Positions 47,148-61,231 of a stretch of 64,000 nt of DNA are shown piece by piece. The position numbers and the translations under genes were made by a program. The DNA lies in the NCBI GenBank assembly GCA_948567375.1, contig OX419761.1:37858243-37922242 (forward strand), written 5' to 3'. Each line of letters begins with the position of its first letter. Positions within the stretch are counted from its first letter, which is position 1. This DNA is from Lunularia cruciata. Its lineage: Eukaryota; Streptophyta; Marchantiopsida; Lunulariales; Lunulariaceae. The notes below the pieces were generated by a model. The model worked only from the letters and a program-made list of their open reading frames with translations, did not search any database and had not been told where the DNA came from.

Positions 47148-47429
47148 ATGGTTCCCAAGCAGAATCCTGAAGGAAGCTTCGAACAAGAAAGCAGCTATCA
47201 AACCCCTACCAGAATGATAGTGGAGCAACCGAATCTATCTGCGAATCACGAGTACATGGTCCCGAAGAACAATCTCGAAGAAAGCTTCGAACAAGAACCC
47301 ACCAATCAAACCCCTACAAAAGTGAACCAAGCAACTCCACCATCTATCTACAAACCACGTGTGCATGTCCTGAATTCTGAACACGATCTTGAAGAAAGTT
47401 TCGAGCCAGAGAGAAGTTCCATCATTTAA
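47148..47429 (+). CDS. Hypothetical small protein with internal repeats
   Basis: The frame encodes 93 residues that repeat about every 34-42 residues: MVPKQNPEGSFEQE..., then MVPKNNLEESFEQE..., then HDLEESFEPE. Each SFEQE block is followed by a QTPT-type stretch in the first two repeats. The repeats are visible in DNA as well (GAAAGCTTCGAACAAGAA twice), so this is a tandem duplication. Another plausible coding scrap, RGYIDPRHTANIIKDESSDD, lies in a different frame near 47510-47600. I do not recognise a family. It may be a decayed gene or mobile-element protein. Confidence 0.3.
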   Translation: MVPKQNPEGSFEQESSYQTPTRMIVEQPNLSANHEYMVPKNNLEESFEQEPTNQTPTKVNQATPPSIYKPRVHVLNSEHDLEESFEPERSSII

Positions 47430-49600
47430 AGCCCACCATTTTGAATCTGTCTATGATCACGTGCGCATGTGTGGGAAATCTCAGGAACTGCCCGGCTGTC
47501 TGAATTGTTGAGAGGCTATATCGATCCTAGACACACTGCAAACATCATAAAGGACGAGAGTTCAGACGACTGGGAATCTTCACTTTATGGAGTATTGACA
47601 TAGATTGGCAAGACTTAAAAGCAACGTAGGTGCTAGGCACTACGAAAAGCATGCTTAACCGCTTTGAAAATGGTTTGGAAATAGACTTGCTATTTCCTTT
47701 TGGCTTTAAAATTCAAGTCCTTTGCGCACGTTAGTCTCGTGTTTTGCCTATAATATAATATAGAGGGAGCAGGGAAAGTGGTTACTCATGAGAATAAATC
47801 TTTTTGTTGTTGTTGTTGCTAGATGTATAAACTGTAGCACTATGGGTGATGTGGTAGAGATATGGTAAAGTAGTTTGGTAGAAATTTGAGAAAAAGAAAC
47901 ATGTATCACAAATTTTATTTGGTTTGATCTAGGATTTTGATTTATAACTGGAGGTTTTAGTTAGAGTCCTTGTTGTAGATTATGCCTAATATCTACTAGT
48001 GTATGGTTCGGTATTTTATGATATTTTATGGATTTGGCAAAATGTAGACACATAAGTTTGTTATATGTCATTGAATGATTGTATTGATAATGGTGTCTAG
48101 ACTATATCGATTTTTATGGAAGGATATAAAATTTGCTTATTCCTGTTCTCTATATTCTTGTATTGTCATTGAGACAGGTCAGTATACATACAATAGAAAC
48201 GGCCGTTGCGAGACACCAAACTTATATTTTAAGTTCACATTATTTTTAAGTTTAAAAGTATAAATTTTTATAGGATGTAGAACGTAGGAATAACAAAGTA
48301 AAATCCAATTTACAAACATGAATTATAGTTAGCTAAATTTATATTTTAAAGAATGATGAAAGAACTTACTCAGATATCCTTACAAGAAGTTTCTTAAAAT
48401 TTCATAATTTTATTAAACTTATTCAAATATAAAATAAATAAATAATGAAACATTTCGCAACATTATGAACTCCGATCTATTTATAACGATTTTTTTATCA
48501 ACAAATTTTAACAAGGTTGAGAGTATGTGTAATTCTATTTTCTTATTTGTCTTATACAGCCTTATTTTATTTCAAATAATAAGATACATTGCATATCATA
48601 ATCGATTACAGCAGTTCAATTTAACCGGTTTTATGTTAACATGACATTTAGCTCCACTTACGAACAATTTTGATATGTTCTATATAGCTCTACTTGTCAT
48701 TTACAACAATTATATATAGATCTAGACTATCGATATAGATCTAAGTTTCAATGACCTAACTGATAGATGATATTTGGCCTTTAAGAGCCCCCAATATAAT
48801 AATGCCATATCAACCTTTACAAATCTATTTCCTCCATGAACTCTGGAAAGTCTTTCTAGTTCGACACTCCATGATCATCAAATGAGATAGCTCAATAATA
48901 GATTTACGTAGACTTTTTACATTTATCTTTCTGGAGAATTGCAAAGTCTCTATCTAAATCAAAATAGTAAACACTAAACACACAATTAAGCGCAAAGAGC
49001 TAACACACTGAAACTCATTGCCTTCAACACTTAAAATTCCTAAGTGCTCCTCTTTAGATATGTCTTTCTTCTTAAAGTTGTTAAAATATGAAAAAGAAGT
49101 TGAATTCACTGAATGTGAGTCTTGGCTCTCTTGGAAAGTTAAAGGAATGTTTTCTGATGACATCCTTGATTAGATTTTAAAAAATCTTTTACAAATGCTT
49201 ATTTTGTCTCCTAGGATGCACTAATGTCTGTCATGATTGAGTACTGGGGACTTTTGGGTTTGTTTGCTCGTTCACCTGTCTTAAAAAGTTCATTCAAAAT
49301 AATTCATTCTTCCATAGATCTAAGTTTATATGACCTCACTATCATATCATAATAGGCGTTAAAATTCCTCCATTCCATCAAACTATGCCATGATTATTCC
49401 CTCCTGGAAATCTGGGGAGTCCTTTTTTATTGGATATTCCAACGTCAGATGAGATTAGCGAATACCACAAATTCTATGTTAATACTCTTTTAAGCCGCTA
49501 ACCACTACTCACTAATAATCAAAAGGGAGGAAGATGGACACCATAACACCTTTAAACCTCCTGTCAGAGCTTTCCGACAAGAGAATATCATAGTGAGGAC
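47430..49600. other. AT-rich spacer with a diverged direct repeat
   Basis: No gene is supported. Two related segments, about 48735-48930 and 49314-49490, share TAGATCTAAGTTTNNATGACCT, CTGGAAA(N)TCT and CAGATGAGAT-like blocks. They look like a diverged duplication or the two ends of an old insertion about 580 bp apart. Confidence 0.4.
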
Positions 49601-52600
49601 ATGTGAAATGTTCGTTATTCCTTTACAAGCTGCCAGTATGAAATTTGCGTTATTGCTTTTACAAGCTGTCAATCTGCACAACAGTCCCCAGGTTCCAGAG
49701 GCAGGAGTCAAAGCTTCCGACTGGGAAATCACCAAGAAGTATTTCCTCATTTCTGGTTCGAATCCCTTAGAGTAGGGAGGTTGAATTAGCAGGTTGAATC
49801 AGATCTTTTACAATCTGCTTTCCGTCAGAATCGTTTATTCTTATGCGGTATTCTTTTATTGGTTTGACGGGATTGCTTCCGGTAAGATCGATGAAAAGCA
49901 CTCAATCATCTGCTTCCGCTGAAAAAGAGCGTGCCTCTATGCACGAGTATGTGATGAGAAGATCAGATGATCACTTCATCAAGCTCATCACTGAAACCCC
50001 AGTTTCTCATTAGAAATGTAGGTGCCTCTGTACGAGATGCTGCAGCTGTACTCCTGTCGTTCTTTCAGCAAATTCATCCATCTCAACTTCTTCCTTAAAC
50101 AATCTCGTGGGCACTCATTGTGGGGAAGAAAATTTTACGATGTTTAGAAGCCATCGACGCGCACTCCCATTTTACGCTTCAAATTCAATGGTACAGTAGA
50201 CTCGCAGAAGTGCGTTCAACGACAGTTAATGACGATATTCGTGTAATTACAGCTCCTCACCGCCACATACCACCTTGTAAACCACAGTCCTACTTTAGGA
50301 CGATGCGTAGTGGCGATGTTTGATACTTTCCTAACGACCATACCAATCATAGAAAACGCTAGTTATACAGCGATATAAAGCCAAATGTACGTATCTCAGC
50401 ACGACCTCAAGAAAAAGAACCATTGCCTATAAGATGCTAAATACTTCTATGTAACAATATCTTCAGACTTGAACAAGGAGCGAACACATTAAGATCTTCA
50501 AAGTGAAAAGTAGAACGTATCTCGCTGCAGAGAGTAAAGTCCAACAAACCCTATGGTTTTACCTATAGATTTGAGCGGCAAGAGAAAGAAAGGCATAATG
50601 GCAAGGAGGGACCAAGGACAGAGGGAAAGTCATGGAGAAAGATTACCTAGTTTTTCTTGTTGCCTAGCTATTATGACGTTGCTGTTGTAGTTGCACTGTC
50701 CTATTGGATATATATCTTACATGCTTCTTGATGATCAGTCAGCATGGATTTGCGGATGGTCACATCTGAGTCGGTCTCGGACCTAGTACAGCAGAAAATT
50801 GAAAGAATGAATGAATGATGATTTAAGAATTCGTCCTTGAATGCCCGATCTGCAACCCTTCCAGTGACAATCATCATCTGTAAAGCTGAGGACCAAACTA
50901 GCTCCAACTTTCCTCGGGTCTGCATAAGCCTCACTTTGTGTAGAGTGCTATGGAAGAAGAATATGAGTATCAATGTCCTAGTTGCGGATAGACGTATCAT
51001 ACAACTTCAGCAATTTAAGCAGGAGTCTTATCGTTCGTAAACAGCGAGAAGGAGAATCTCAACTCCCGATCGATCAATCCATGACGAGTTAGTGCTTCGA
51101 GTTGTTTCGCGAAAAGATATGAGAGCTTCGTCTTAGTATTGAGTATCCCTTTCCCGGGTCAAAAATCAAAGTATAGACGAAAAGAAGAATTCAAGAACTG
51201 GGTAAGAGGATCAACATCACCGTAAATTCATACTGATTTAATTGCTGTGCAAGATATATCTAACAGACAGTCTCGATCGACCTGTGTACAGCTTCGAGCT
51301 TAAATCAGCTGCATAAACTTTAGGTCGATTAAAACTATGGACAGCAGTGTCAGCAGTGAGTGTTAGTCAGTTTCTTTCTGTTACATCTCTCAACAACAAT
51401 CTATGGCAGTGCCAAAAGGCTATCTACTGCATCTTAATTGAAGAAATCTTAATCTTAATTTCTGCTTGATGCAATTATGATGAGATGAATTCCGTTTCCG
51501 ATCAATGTGAATGACCTTTCATAGATGCGTGGAGATCGAATCGAAAGCTATGGTTTATGGAGAGTTTGATTGTCTTGAAGATTCAAGATTGGTTCAGTAG
51601 TATAAGGATCTCCAGTTCAAAATTCCGATTTCAAGTTCAGGTGTCGCTAAAAAATCCAGAGTAAAATTTCGCGACAGTACTGGGGGATGGATTGACCTGG
51701 ATTGACATGGGCATAATTTGCTGGGCTCCTCACGAAGGTTTGGAATCGGAAGAGTTGAATAACAGGTTACGAACATCAATAATTGCCTCGAACTGGTGGC
51801 CATGACGAAACGCAACGTGTTCGTGAACATATTGATGTCACAAGCTACGTCCTAGTGGGGGTAGTTCTTACACCTGTGCACGATTTAATCGTCTCCTCTC
51901 ATTTAAGTTGCGACCAATACGACTGAGGAGGTGAGCATCTACAGGTTGAATGACTTGAGTCGAACTGCAGGATGTACTGAGAAGTCTCCTCCAGATTGAC
52001 CGGTGCTGACATTGCTAGTCTAGAAGAACGCCACCTGTATATCCACTGTTCATCTTGTCTAAATCTTGAACACGCCTTTGTTACCAGATGTATCATTGCA
52101 GATGATATTTTCTACACTGCATGCTTATCTCCTGGTGCTGATTATGGTCACAGAGTGGAAAGTTTCCTTGCTGGTTGCAAATGACAAATGGAACAAATGA
52201 GCACATCCCACGGTATGGCGGTACATTGCAAGTTGAGATCAGGACTAAGTTTCGAGGTTTGAAGTGGTTCATACCTACATTTTTACACCATAGAGTTTCA
52301 GATTTAGAAGCCCCGAGTGCAGTACAGTACACTTTGACCATCCCATGCCTGTTGGATGTAAGCATTGGCACCGGTTACCATCAAATTTTGCCTCAGGGCG
52401 AATCCTCGTGGACTTCAAGCTGAGTCCATGGGCAGCTTTTGCAACATATGTGGGGTCAGACTTTGGAAGGAATAGTAGCTGGACCGCTGCAGCATCTGAT
52501 TGAAGGAAGAGGAAGGTACAATATACTGGATTTCAAACCACATGCAATTGAAAGAAAATTTCAGTCCAATGTGTCTGCATGACGTTCTTATCCAAATTCA

Positions 52601-52796
52601 CTCTTTGTTCATCTGCTTCATTCTACTGCAGCTCTAGTTCCTCATCCGAAGAGTGGAGATTTCTGGCCCCACAGCAACTGACCTATCGCTGTGAATATAT
52701 GCTTGCTACAATGGCGCGCAGCATAGTCGATGGTTGTGAAAAGACCGCGGTCAAATGTTCGCACAGTTATCGCAAACAGTAAGATTTAATTGTGAT
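49601..52796. other. Spacer with no supported gene
   Basis: A tandem pair of about 33 bp (GTTATTCCTTTACAAGCTGCCAGTATG type) lies at 49613-49680. Open frames here are short and overlap on both strands; none shows a motif. Confidence 0.4.
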
Positions 52797-52834
52797 TTTC
52801 TGTAAATTTAAGTCAAATTACAAATTTACAGAAA
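52797..52834. repeat. Perfect 13-bp inverted repeat with 12-nt loop
   Basis: The arms 52797-52809 (TTTCTGTAAATTT) and 52822-52834 (AAATTTACAGAAA) pair without mismatch. The hairpin is AT-rich and lies in non-coding spacer. Confidence 0.75.
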
Positions 52835-55777
52835 TTGTCAAGCTCTAATTGAGAAGTTTGTCACGAATTTTGAGTCTCTGAGATCAAATGTCAAATGCGC
52901 AAATTTCTGTTTTCTCGGCACCGCACATCCATTTGTTCGGCGGCAGTCTGCATTTGCCTCCGTTGCCAAAATCTATTCTTCAGCAAAGGAAAATGCGGAA
53001 ATGGCAACGTACGAGAAAAGAATAAATAGCCGGTGATTACCAAAACTGCATTATGACAAGAGTCCATCATTATGAGAAGAGTCCAACACGATGAACGAAA
53101 AGGAACATAAAATACAAATGCTCGTCTCGTCATTACTTTCATAAGTCGATGATTGGAAGCAACTTTCATAAACTGGACTCCTTTGAACATCGATAATTGA
53201 ATCCACGCAATTATGAACTTTTAAGCACACAAGCAAAATTCATTGGGAATAAAGTTTCGGAAGGGACTGACACAGCTCGAGGAAAACCGTGTCATGGAAG
53301 CCAGAGAGCTATCACTTCGCAAGTCGGCTTTACTCACTTTGCACCATGTCACCGTTTCTAGTTGCTCGTGATCGCGATTCCACACCTTTAGTTCTTCATG
53401 CTTAGATTATCAGCAGGAGCCGATCTACTTAAGACATCCATTGAAATGAGAGAACAGACAAGCTCGATGGTGAAACGGTGATTTGACGTAACCGGTTAGG
53501 AAAGGTCACTAAAATAAGTAATTGTCCATGTAACCTACACTAGCAAGTTTTCATATTCCTGAAAACCTATAGTTTCCTGTCATTTTGTCTTTCCCGATCA
53601 CTTCCTCACTCGGACCCGCTTATTAGGGACACACTTCTCAAAGGAATGTGACTGCCGTAAACGAACGGCTTGCACGATGTGAATCGAGCTTGAAAGAAAA
53701 TCACTAACCTCTGGTTCTCTGAAAGTAGATGACTCGCGTGTAATTCCTGCATGTCGCTCACGGCCGTTTCAATTGCGGTGATTTTGCTGCGGTTCTTTCC
53801 ACGTGATTACGAAATATTCCATACAGGAAACGAAAGATTTACGCATTTGGAAACTGTGGTCGGTGGTGGTACATCAGGCTTTTACCACTTTTAGATCAGG
53901 CTTCCTTTGTCTGTTTCCCTGTTTTGTCTTCATGATTCCGGTGCAGATTCTATCTTATGTACCGTAATCCGAATGTGTGCTTTGACTTTCTTTACACCTC
54001 GTACCAGTGCAACACTGAAAGTAATCAGTGCTGAACTTGCTGATACATACAAAACTCGGCCTCGACTCCAGAAGCTACAAAACCTGAAAACTAAGTCGCT
54101 GTGGCATGGAACGTCAATGCGGACAGTGCTGTTAACAGATCTGCTTCTGATTCTTCCAGCCAAATATGTAACACATATGTTCTTATCGCAAATCGATACG
54201 CAATTTTTGTCGCATCTCTGGTCGGAATCTGAACAATGATTATTAATCAGAAAATTAAATGCGTTGCACTAGGTTGTTGGTGAATGGCTCTGCATATGCT
54301 AATTCCAACGAAAGCTGGAAGCAGATCTTGAGTGTTCCCTTCAGGCAAGACAAGAAGCTAGTCAGGTGTGGCATATTCTCAACGTTTGGAAATGTCGTGG
54401 AGAGCATTCAATTTTAGACCTGGGTTCCTCTTGGAATCTGGTCTTTTCGTCTACCCGCTTTGTGATGGAGCCGCATCGTTTTCTATGTATAAATTGCATT
54501 ATTTATGTACTCAGATGTCAAAGATAACTTTCTCTCTGTTTTTGAAGCTACGAGATTTAGAAAGCTAGGCCACAGTAGGTGCTCTAAAAAGTGAGGCTAC
54601 ACCATGCCAACGTGCGTCCTTATTCCGACCTCCAAATCTAGAACCTTTTGCTGCTTGTATTATGTAAGTGTTATACTTCAGTCTCTAATGTGCTGTGTCG
54701 GTAGAGGAGAAGAACATATACTCATCTCAGGTAAAGGTAAACGTGGAGAATTTGCCTACATTGAGCCCGCCCCGTGCACAGTAGAGTTGCCAACGGCGTA
54801 GATACTGCATCGAAACTTCCACTGCCAATCCCCTCCGTCTGGGTACTACCATCGGATTGTCCAGTGACATAGAGTGACATGGAGCTTGTACAGGCGGGAT
54901 AGCTAGGCATGGTAGCTACACGTTGTGTAGTTGGATATGGAGTACTTAAACGCGACATCTTCGACATCCTCGATCAGGAAGACAGGCACAGAAGTGAGCC
55001 TGCATCTGGTATTGTGGGACTTTTCACAGTCAGACTTCTCCCTGAGCTGAGAGAACTAAATTGGATCCAGCTGGATAAGTGAAGATAAGCAGGTAAGTTC
55101 CCATTGCCACTCGATAGACTCAATTATAACAAACGTTCGGGAGTGGTTGCACTGCAGCTGCCTAGAGTTAGTGCAGTCATGTCCTCGTCGTTTGCCGTTG
55201 TTTGATAGAAACACGCAGAATGCTGCCTACGATGTAACGGTAGAGTCCTCCCTTCGCAATTCGTGTTGTAGTCTACACCTTCAGCTCTGTTCGTTTAGTG
55301 CCTAATGTACCTATAGGCTTGATATCGAGCGCTACCTGTTGCAGCAAATTTTCTATCATATTTCATAATTTGATTCACTGTTCACTTTCTAGAATATGAC
55401 GACCTCACTGAGCTGCTGAGCTTCATATATACGGTGGTAGAGTAGTGCAATTCGGTTATTTGAGATTCTCAGAGTCGTCGTTTTCTTGTGAGAATGCACG
55501 ACTGTAAGTGGCGACAAGTCTCAACTCAATCTGGAAGTCTCCAGAGATCATCTGCCCCACATGCAGCTTTTAGTGGCTGACTCCCAAGCTTAAATATGAA
55601 TGAAGTGGTGTAAGTGTGTTTTGTTGAATGGCATGGTCAAACCATCTCAGATCTTCTCTAAATTGAGTGATATACGTGCAGGTGGTGACCACCAAGGCTG
55701 ATTAATTGAGACTGAGATTTGACAAGGCCCGATCGAGCTCAAACGAACATCGAGAACTTCTGTGTTTCTAGCTCAAT
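52835..55777. other. Spacer and lipoxygenase promoter region
   Basis: No gene is supported between the hairpin and the lipoxygenase. The 110-codon frame at 53907-54239 has no motif. The last few hundred bases should hold the promoter and 5' UTR of the lipoxygenase; I cannot place a start site firmly. Confidence 0.4.
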
Positions 55778-58700
55778 ATGGCTACCGCTTCACCTCTAGC
55801 AGGTGCGCTTTCGGCTCCTACTACAGTTTCGAGCTTTCAGGTTTCGAATGACAGTCAAGTACTGGCGAAGAGCGTCGGTGTGCAGTCTTCAGCATTCAGT
55901 GGAAAGGCTCTAGGAAGGAAGGCACTTGGATCGGGAGGAAAAAGTGGAAGAGCTGCCAGAAACAGGTCGACAAGATTGCAGGTGAACGCTGCAACTCAAA
56001 CTTCAGTGATTGAAACGTTTAGGGAAACCTTGCAGAGAATCTTTGGAGGCGGCAAGGAGAATGGAGACATGGTGGAAGTCCTTGGAAAGTTGGTACTCGC
56101 CAAGAAAAACACCTTCGACTTCGTCGATTTAGGGGCAGTTTTCCTGGACAATGCTGTCGATATGTTCGGCCGAAAGATCTTCATTTCTCTTGTCAGCAAT
56201 GAGATAGATCCAAGTGCGTATATCTACTTCTCTCACATTAAAACCTCAATTCATTTTTACCAGGCACCTACCATCGAAACATATCTTCCGACAACGAGCG
56301 ACGTGCTCGAATAAGAGAGCTGATTAAAATCACAAGATAAATTTACAGTTTTCTTCATTTAGATGGTATATGTGCTGTTCATTTTTCCCTTAGTTCTTAA
56401 GCTCCTTTCATTTTAATTTTTAAATCTTCCTAACAGAACGCACAATCTTCAGAGTTGGATCTCAGTGGCTTAATAAGGAGATATATAGTCTGAACAGTGA
56501 AAGTAAAATACATTACTGTGACGGGAGTCCGTACAACCGGATGAAACGCACTTTTATGTTCTTCCTTCGTTTCTGTCCTTGTGGGTGGATCCATAGCTGA
56601 GGTGCAGGACGCATATCTCAGGAGAAAAAGGAATTGAAGTCCAGTAAATTGTCAACCGGGGGAGCTAGTGCAGTTTGTGCTCCAGTTTTGAGCAGGTTGT
56701 TCCATGTGCACATTCATTGCAATTTACATGGTCTTGATCATAATTGCAGAAACGAATGAACCGAAGAAGAGTGAGTACAGCGGGGTCATCAACTGGTGGG
56801 ACAACGATGGCGATTTGGTGGCAGATGAGTTCACATACTCCGTGAATTTCAAAGTACCAAAGGACTTCGGAGAGCCTGGGGCTATCCTCGTGAGCAACAA
56901 GCACATGAACGAAGTTTACCTGAAAGCCTTGACGATAGAATACCCGGACAAGAAACAGGTGGATTTTCTATGCAACTCGTGGGTCTATCCTTCAGCAAAA
57001 TACGAGGATAAAGACCGAATCTTCTTCAGCAACAAGGTAATACTAATCTCATCACCCAAGTCACTGAGGATGGTTTACATTCTACGGGTAGTCTCAGCGA
57101 TGCTTAGCCTTACCCTGGATGACAGAATTCCATGGTTGTTTCAACAATCTAATGAATGTGGCCACAATTATAGACAACAGCGTTGTCACTATCGCTGGTC
57201 AGCTCTGCATACTAGAGGAGTAGCTTTAGAGAGGGTGAAGGTCAATGTGATGATGATTCTACAAGTCATGACTGAAGTTATTAAATTTCTGCGTAGCACG
57301 CTGCAAAGTTCTGAAAGCCTCGTAGCCGTAGTGAAATCTGAACATTGTGAACTACTTCTCTCGATTTATATCAGACATTTCTGCCATCCCACACTCCCAA
57401 GGGACTGAAGGAGTTAAGAGAAATGGAGTTTAAAGAGCTGAGAGGAGACGGAACAGGAAGGAGACAAGCGTGGGATCGCGTCTATGACTACGACGTGTAC
57501 AATGATTTGGGCAAGCCTGACTCTGACCCTTCAACCAAGCGCCCTATTCTTGGAGGTGCAGAACTTAAGTACCCTCGCCGTTGTAGAACTGGTCGCCCAA
57601 TGTGCAAAGACGGTAAGTCATTCCTTCGCATTGCAATCATCAGATGAGACTTCTACTTCTTCATCAGACCCCACTCGATCAGAAAAACGATCGTTCTTAG
57701 TGTGGTTCATTGCAACTATAGACGTTCGCAGTGTACTAGTAAGAGATTCAAAACTCATGTCTAAAATGCTGCAACAGTGTTTCCGGTGAAGCTTAAGCTG
57801 GATATATCATCTGCTTTAAGTTTGATCTTGAAGTTGTGCATTTATCTACTGGGTCTGCGTGGGTGCTGAGGAGTTCATGTCTTGATTGTCTTACTTCAGT
57901 AGGAAATGAGAAATATGAGAGGCCGACCTCTAGCGCTTTGGAATCATTTTATGTGCCCCGGGACGAGGCTTTTGAAAGGGCGAAGAGCTCAACCTTTTAC
58001 GCTAGCGCTCTGAAGGGCTTTGCTCACCAGGTGGTGCCCGGCATCAAGAGCAAATTTGATGACACAAAGGACGAGTTTGATTCTTTCGAGGACATTTTCG
58101 CTCTCTATGACACTGGAATCTGCCTAGAAGGACACATTGACGGCGACAATCAGTCCAAAAAGCCTGAAGAGAATGGTCTCGTGCTCCTGGACTCTATCTT
58201 CAATTCCTCGGGAGATAGCAAGCATCTGCTCGTTTACCCTACTCCTGATGTAATCTCAAGTAAGTGACCATCCATGGCCATCAGATATCAGGAGTTTGGA
58301 CTCAGAATCAACGTTTGTTTCAAGGATAACTTCCATTTGATCTGCTACGTAGCCTCGAATTAAGCGCCATTTCAAACAACGCTAAGTTTACCTTCTCAAA
58401 CCTTCAGGCGATCGGTGGGCGTGGAGAAACGACATCGAGTTCGGCCGTCAGTTTTTAGCTGGTGTCAATCCTCTCGTCATCAAATCTGTTGAGGTAATGC
58501 TTGCTGCTTCCCTGGGTCGTGGTTATTCTGACTTCTATTATAGCCTTTAACACACATGTTGGTTGTGTCAGATGTGAGATCCGAGGTGTAATTAATCACA
58601 GTGAATTTGATTTCGGAAGTAGAGATCTGAAGCTGATACAAGACAAAGTCCGCACTTTCAAGACACTGACAATCTTCTTTTTCCACTGACCAGGAATTTC

Positions 58701-60685
58701 CACCCAAGTCCTCTTTAAATCCGACGACATTTCCGTCTGCCACTGCTTTGACAGACGACGACATCTTGTGTTTCCTTGAGGGAAAGACGGTCGCTGAGGT
58801 ACAGTTTAATTTTGAAACATCCAAACACCATACAGCTATGTAGCGGTGTTTCTCCACAGCATGCTCATCTCCTCCAGACTATAGGCCTGATTATCTTTGA
58901 CAAAAAGTCCGTTTTATAGTCGACATTTGATCAGTTTCGACGCAATTGTGGATCAACGACGGTTTCATTCATCTAGATGGTGGCAACTGCAGGCAATCGA
59001 GGCAAAGAAACTCTTTACTGTGGATTACCGCGACTTTTTCCTCCCGTATCTAAACAGGCTTCACGAAGAGGTCAAAGACTTGCAAATGTACGCTCCAAGA
59101 GCCATATTCTACCTCACGAAAGATGGCCACATGAAACCCATCGCAATCGAGCTGTCTCTCCCACCGAAGGAAGCCGGTGGAGACTGTATCAACAGAGTTT
59201 TTACAGCCCCACCTCCTGGTATCGAGGAAACTTTCCACACCTGGGAGATGGCAAAAATTCATCTCAACTCTGTTGACTTCGGCTATCACGAGCTCATCAG
59301 CCACTGGTAAACCTCATCAGATATCCATTGATTCTCGAAGTGATTCACATTTTTTCAATTGACCCATGATTATTATCACTATAAATACATCAAATCAGCG
59401 TTTAGACTAAATCTAGAAACGAATACTGCTAATGAAGTTGAGGTTTGGCAGCAATTGTGGAGTGTAACTGACAAGTTTTGTTTTCCTGTCTGTTTTTCCA
59501 GGATGTCAACTCATGCGATAATGGAGCCCTTCATCATATCTACGAACAGAAATATCAGCAAACTCCACCCGATCTACACTCTACTCAGTCCCTTGTACAA
59601 AAACACCATGTATATCAACTCATCAGCACGCCAATCTCTCATTGCTGCGAAGGGTATTATTGAGAATGGATTTGTCACCGGGCCTTACTCAACCGAGATC
59701 AGTGCTGTGCTATACGATGCAATATGGCGCTTCGACCAGTGTGCCATCCCAAATGACTTAGTTGCCAGGTAAGTAATTTGAAAGTCCAATTTACCAAGAG
59801 AATAAGCTCAAGTTATTCTACGAGATCCCTTCGCTTCAAAGTTAAACTTCATTGCAGGAAAGACCAGTTGAGGGAAGATCGGATTCCAATCTATTTCTGA
59901 AACTCAGGGCTTGTTTCATGTCTTGCAGAGGAATGGCAGAACCAGGTTATGATTCTCACCCCGGTGGAGTGAAGCTGGTTGTGGAGGACTATCCATACGC
60001 CAAGGATGGGTTGGAACTGTGGGACGCGATCAAGGAATGGGTTGCCGCATTTGTGAATCATGTATACAGTTCTGATCAAGAAGTGAGGACGGACGTAGAG
60101 ATTCAGAAGTGGTGGGACGAAATCGTTAATGTGGGGCATGCTGACAAGAAAGACGAGTCCTGGTGGCCAAAACTGGCCAGCAGAAAAGACTTGATAGAAA
60201 TTATTTCCACCATATCTTGGATCTCAGGACCTCATCACGCGGCAGTAAACTTTGGGCAGTACTCTTATGCCGGATTCATGCCCAACAGACCTTCCTTTAC
60301 CAGACGCCACGTTCCTGATAAGGGCACCCGCGAATACGGTGAACTCATTAAAAACCCCGAGAAGTTTACACTCTCCATGATTTCTTCTGAAGCAAAGACC
60401 ACTATCATTATGACCTCAATTGAGCTTTTATCCACCCACTCAGTCGACGAAGAGTACCTTGGCATGCGGCTGAACAACCAGTGGACTTCGGATCCAGTAC
60501 TCAAAGAAGCGTTCGCCGACTTTACCAACAAAATGGAAAACCTTAAAGCCGACATCACCAGCAGGAACAAAGATCCAAAGCTTTTCAACAGAAGAGGCCC
60601 CTCCAACGTCGCATACACACTCTTGTATCCAGATTCTGAACCTGGGTTGACTGGACAGGGTGTTCCTTACAGCATCTCCATATAA
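55778..60685 (+). CDS. LOX: Plastid lipoxygenase
   Basis: Nine exons join in phase to 948 residues: 55778-56213, 56750-57036, 57375-57612, 57903-58259, 58408-58493, 58694-58798, 58993-59306, 59502-59768 and 59929-60685. Residues 1-70 are rich in Ala, Ser, Thr and basic residues with few acids, a chloroplast transit peptide. A PLAT/LH2 barrel covers about 85-240, then the helical catalytic domain: [38 protein letters not shown]. Iron ligands are present: His602, His607 (H-x4-H), His800 and Asn804 (HAAVNFGQ), and the C-terminal Ile948 (GVPYSISI). Lipoxygenases add oxygen to polyunsaturated fatty acids and start the oxylipin pathway; in plastids they feed OPDA and volatile formation. Length is normal for a plastid form. 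Positional specificity (9 or 13) cannot be read safely. No breaks were found. Confidence 0.96.
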
Positions 60686-61231
60686 GCAGATGGGAAGGAG
60701 ATCAAAAAGGTAGATTTGATTGATTTGCAAATTAGTTGTTCATACATACAGTACTAGAGGTTTGCCCAACAACAAGACAATCATGCTGGAATGTTGTAGC
60801 GATAGAGGAACTTTTGTGAGCTTACATAAGCAGCTGCTTGCTCGGTTCACGTAAGTTCAACATGATTAGGAAGTACATAACATTAGATTGGCAGAAAGGA
60901 AGTTGAACATAACACCTGAGCTTCAGGAAGAAGCTGCTTGTTTCGGCTCGTGAGTAGTTTATTCCACTTTTGTTTGGATGAGGCAAGTACTTAATTATCA
61001 ATGGAAAAACATATCATTTGCTTTCAGCTTGGCTGTTCTTGCTATGAAATTTGGGTTCCATTGAGCTATCGGAGTTTGTGTGCTTCCCTCTATATGTACA
61101 GACGAATTTCTCTTTCTTAGATTATCTGGTGATACTATGTGTAGAGATTCCAAATCATGATTTGCCAAACCAACAGCAACTGTGAATGGTACTCCAATAA
61201 TACTCCGATAATTAAGACACTTACTCTACTC
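60686..61231. other. 3' UTR of lipoxygenase and spacer
   Basis: This contains the 3' UTR of the lipoxygenase and a short spacer before the retroelement fragment. Nothing else is seen. Confidence 0.5.

Noticed and set aside
49750..49775. tRNA-like GGTTCGAATCC
   Set aside because: The T-stem does not pair, and no anticodon arm, D arm or acceptor stem can be found upstream.
53907..54239. 110-codon plus-strand frame upstream of the lipoxygenase
   Set aside because: No domain and no splice partner exons could be found.
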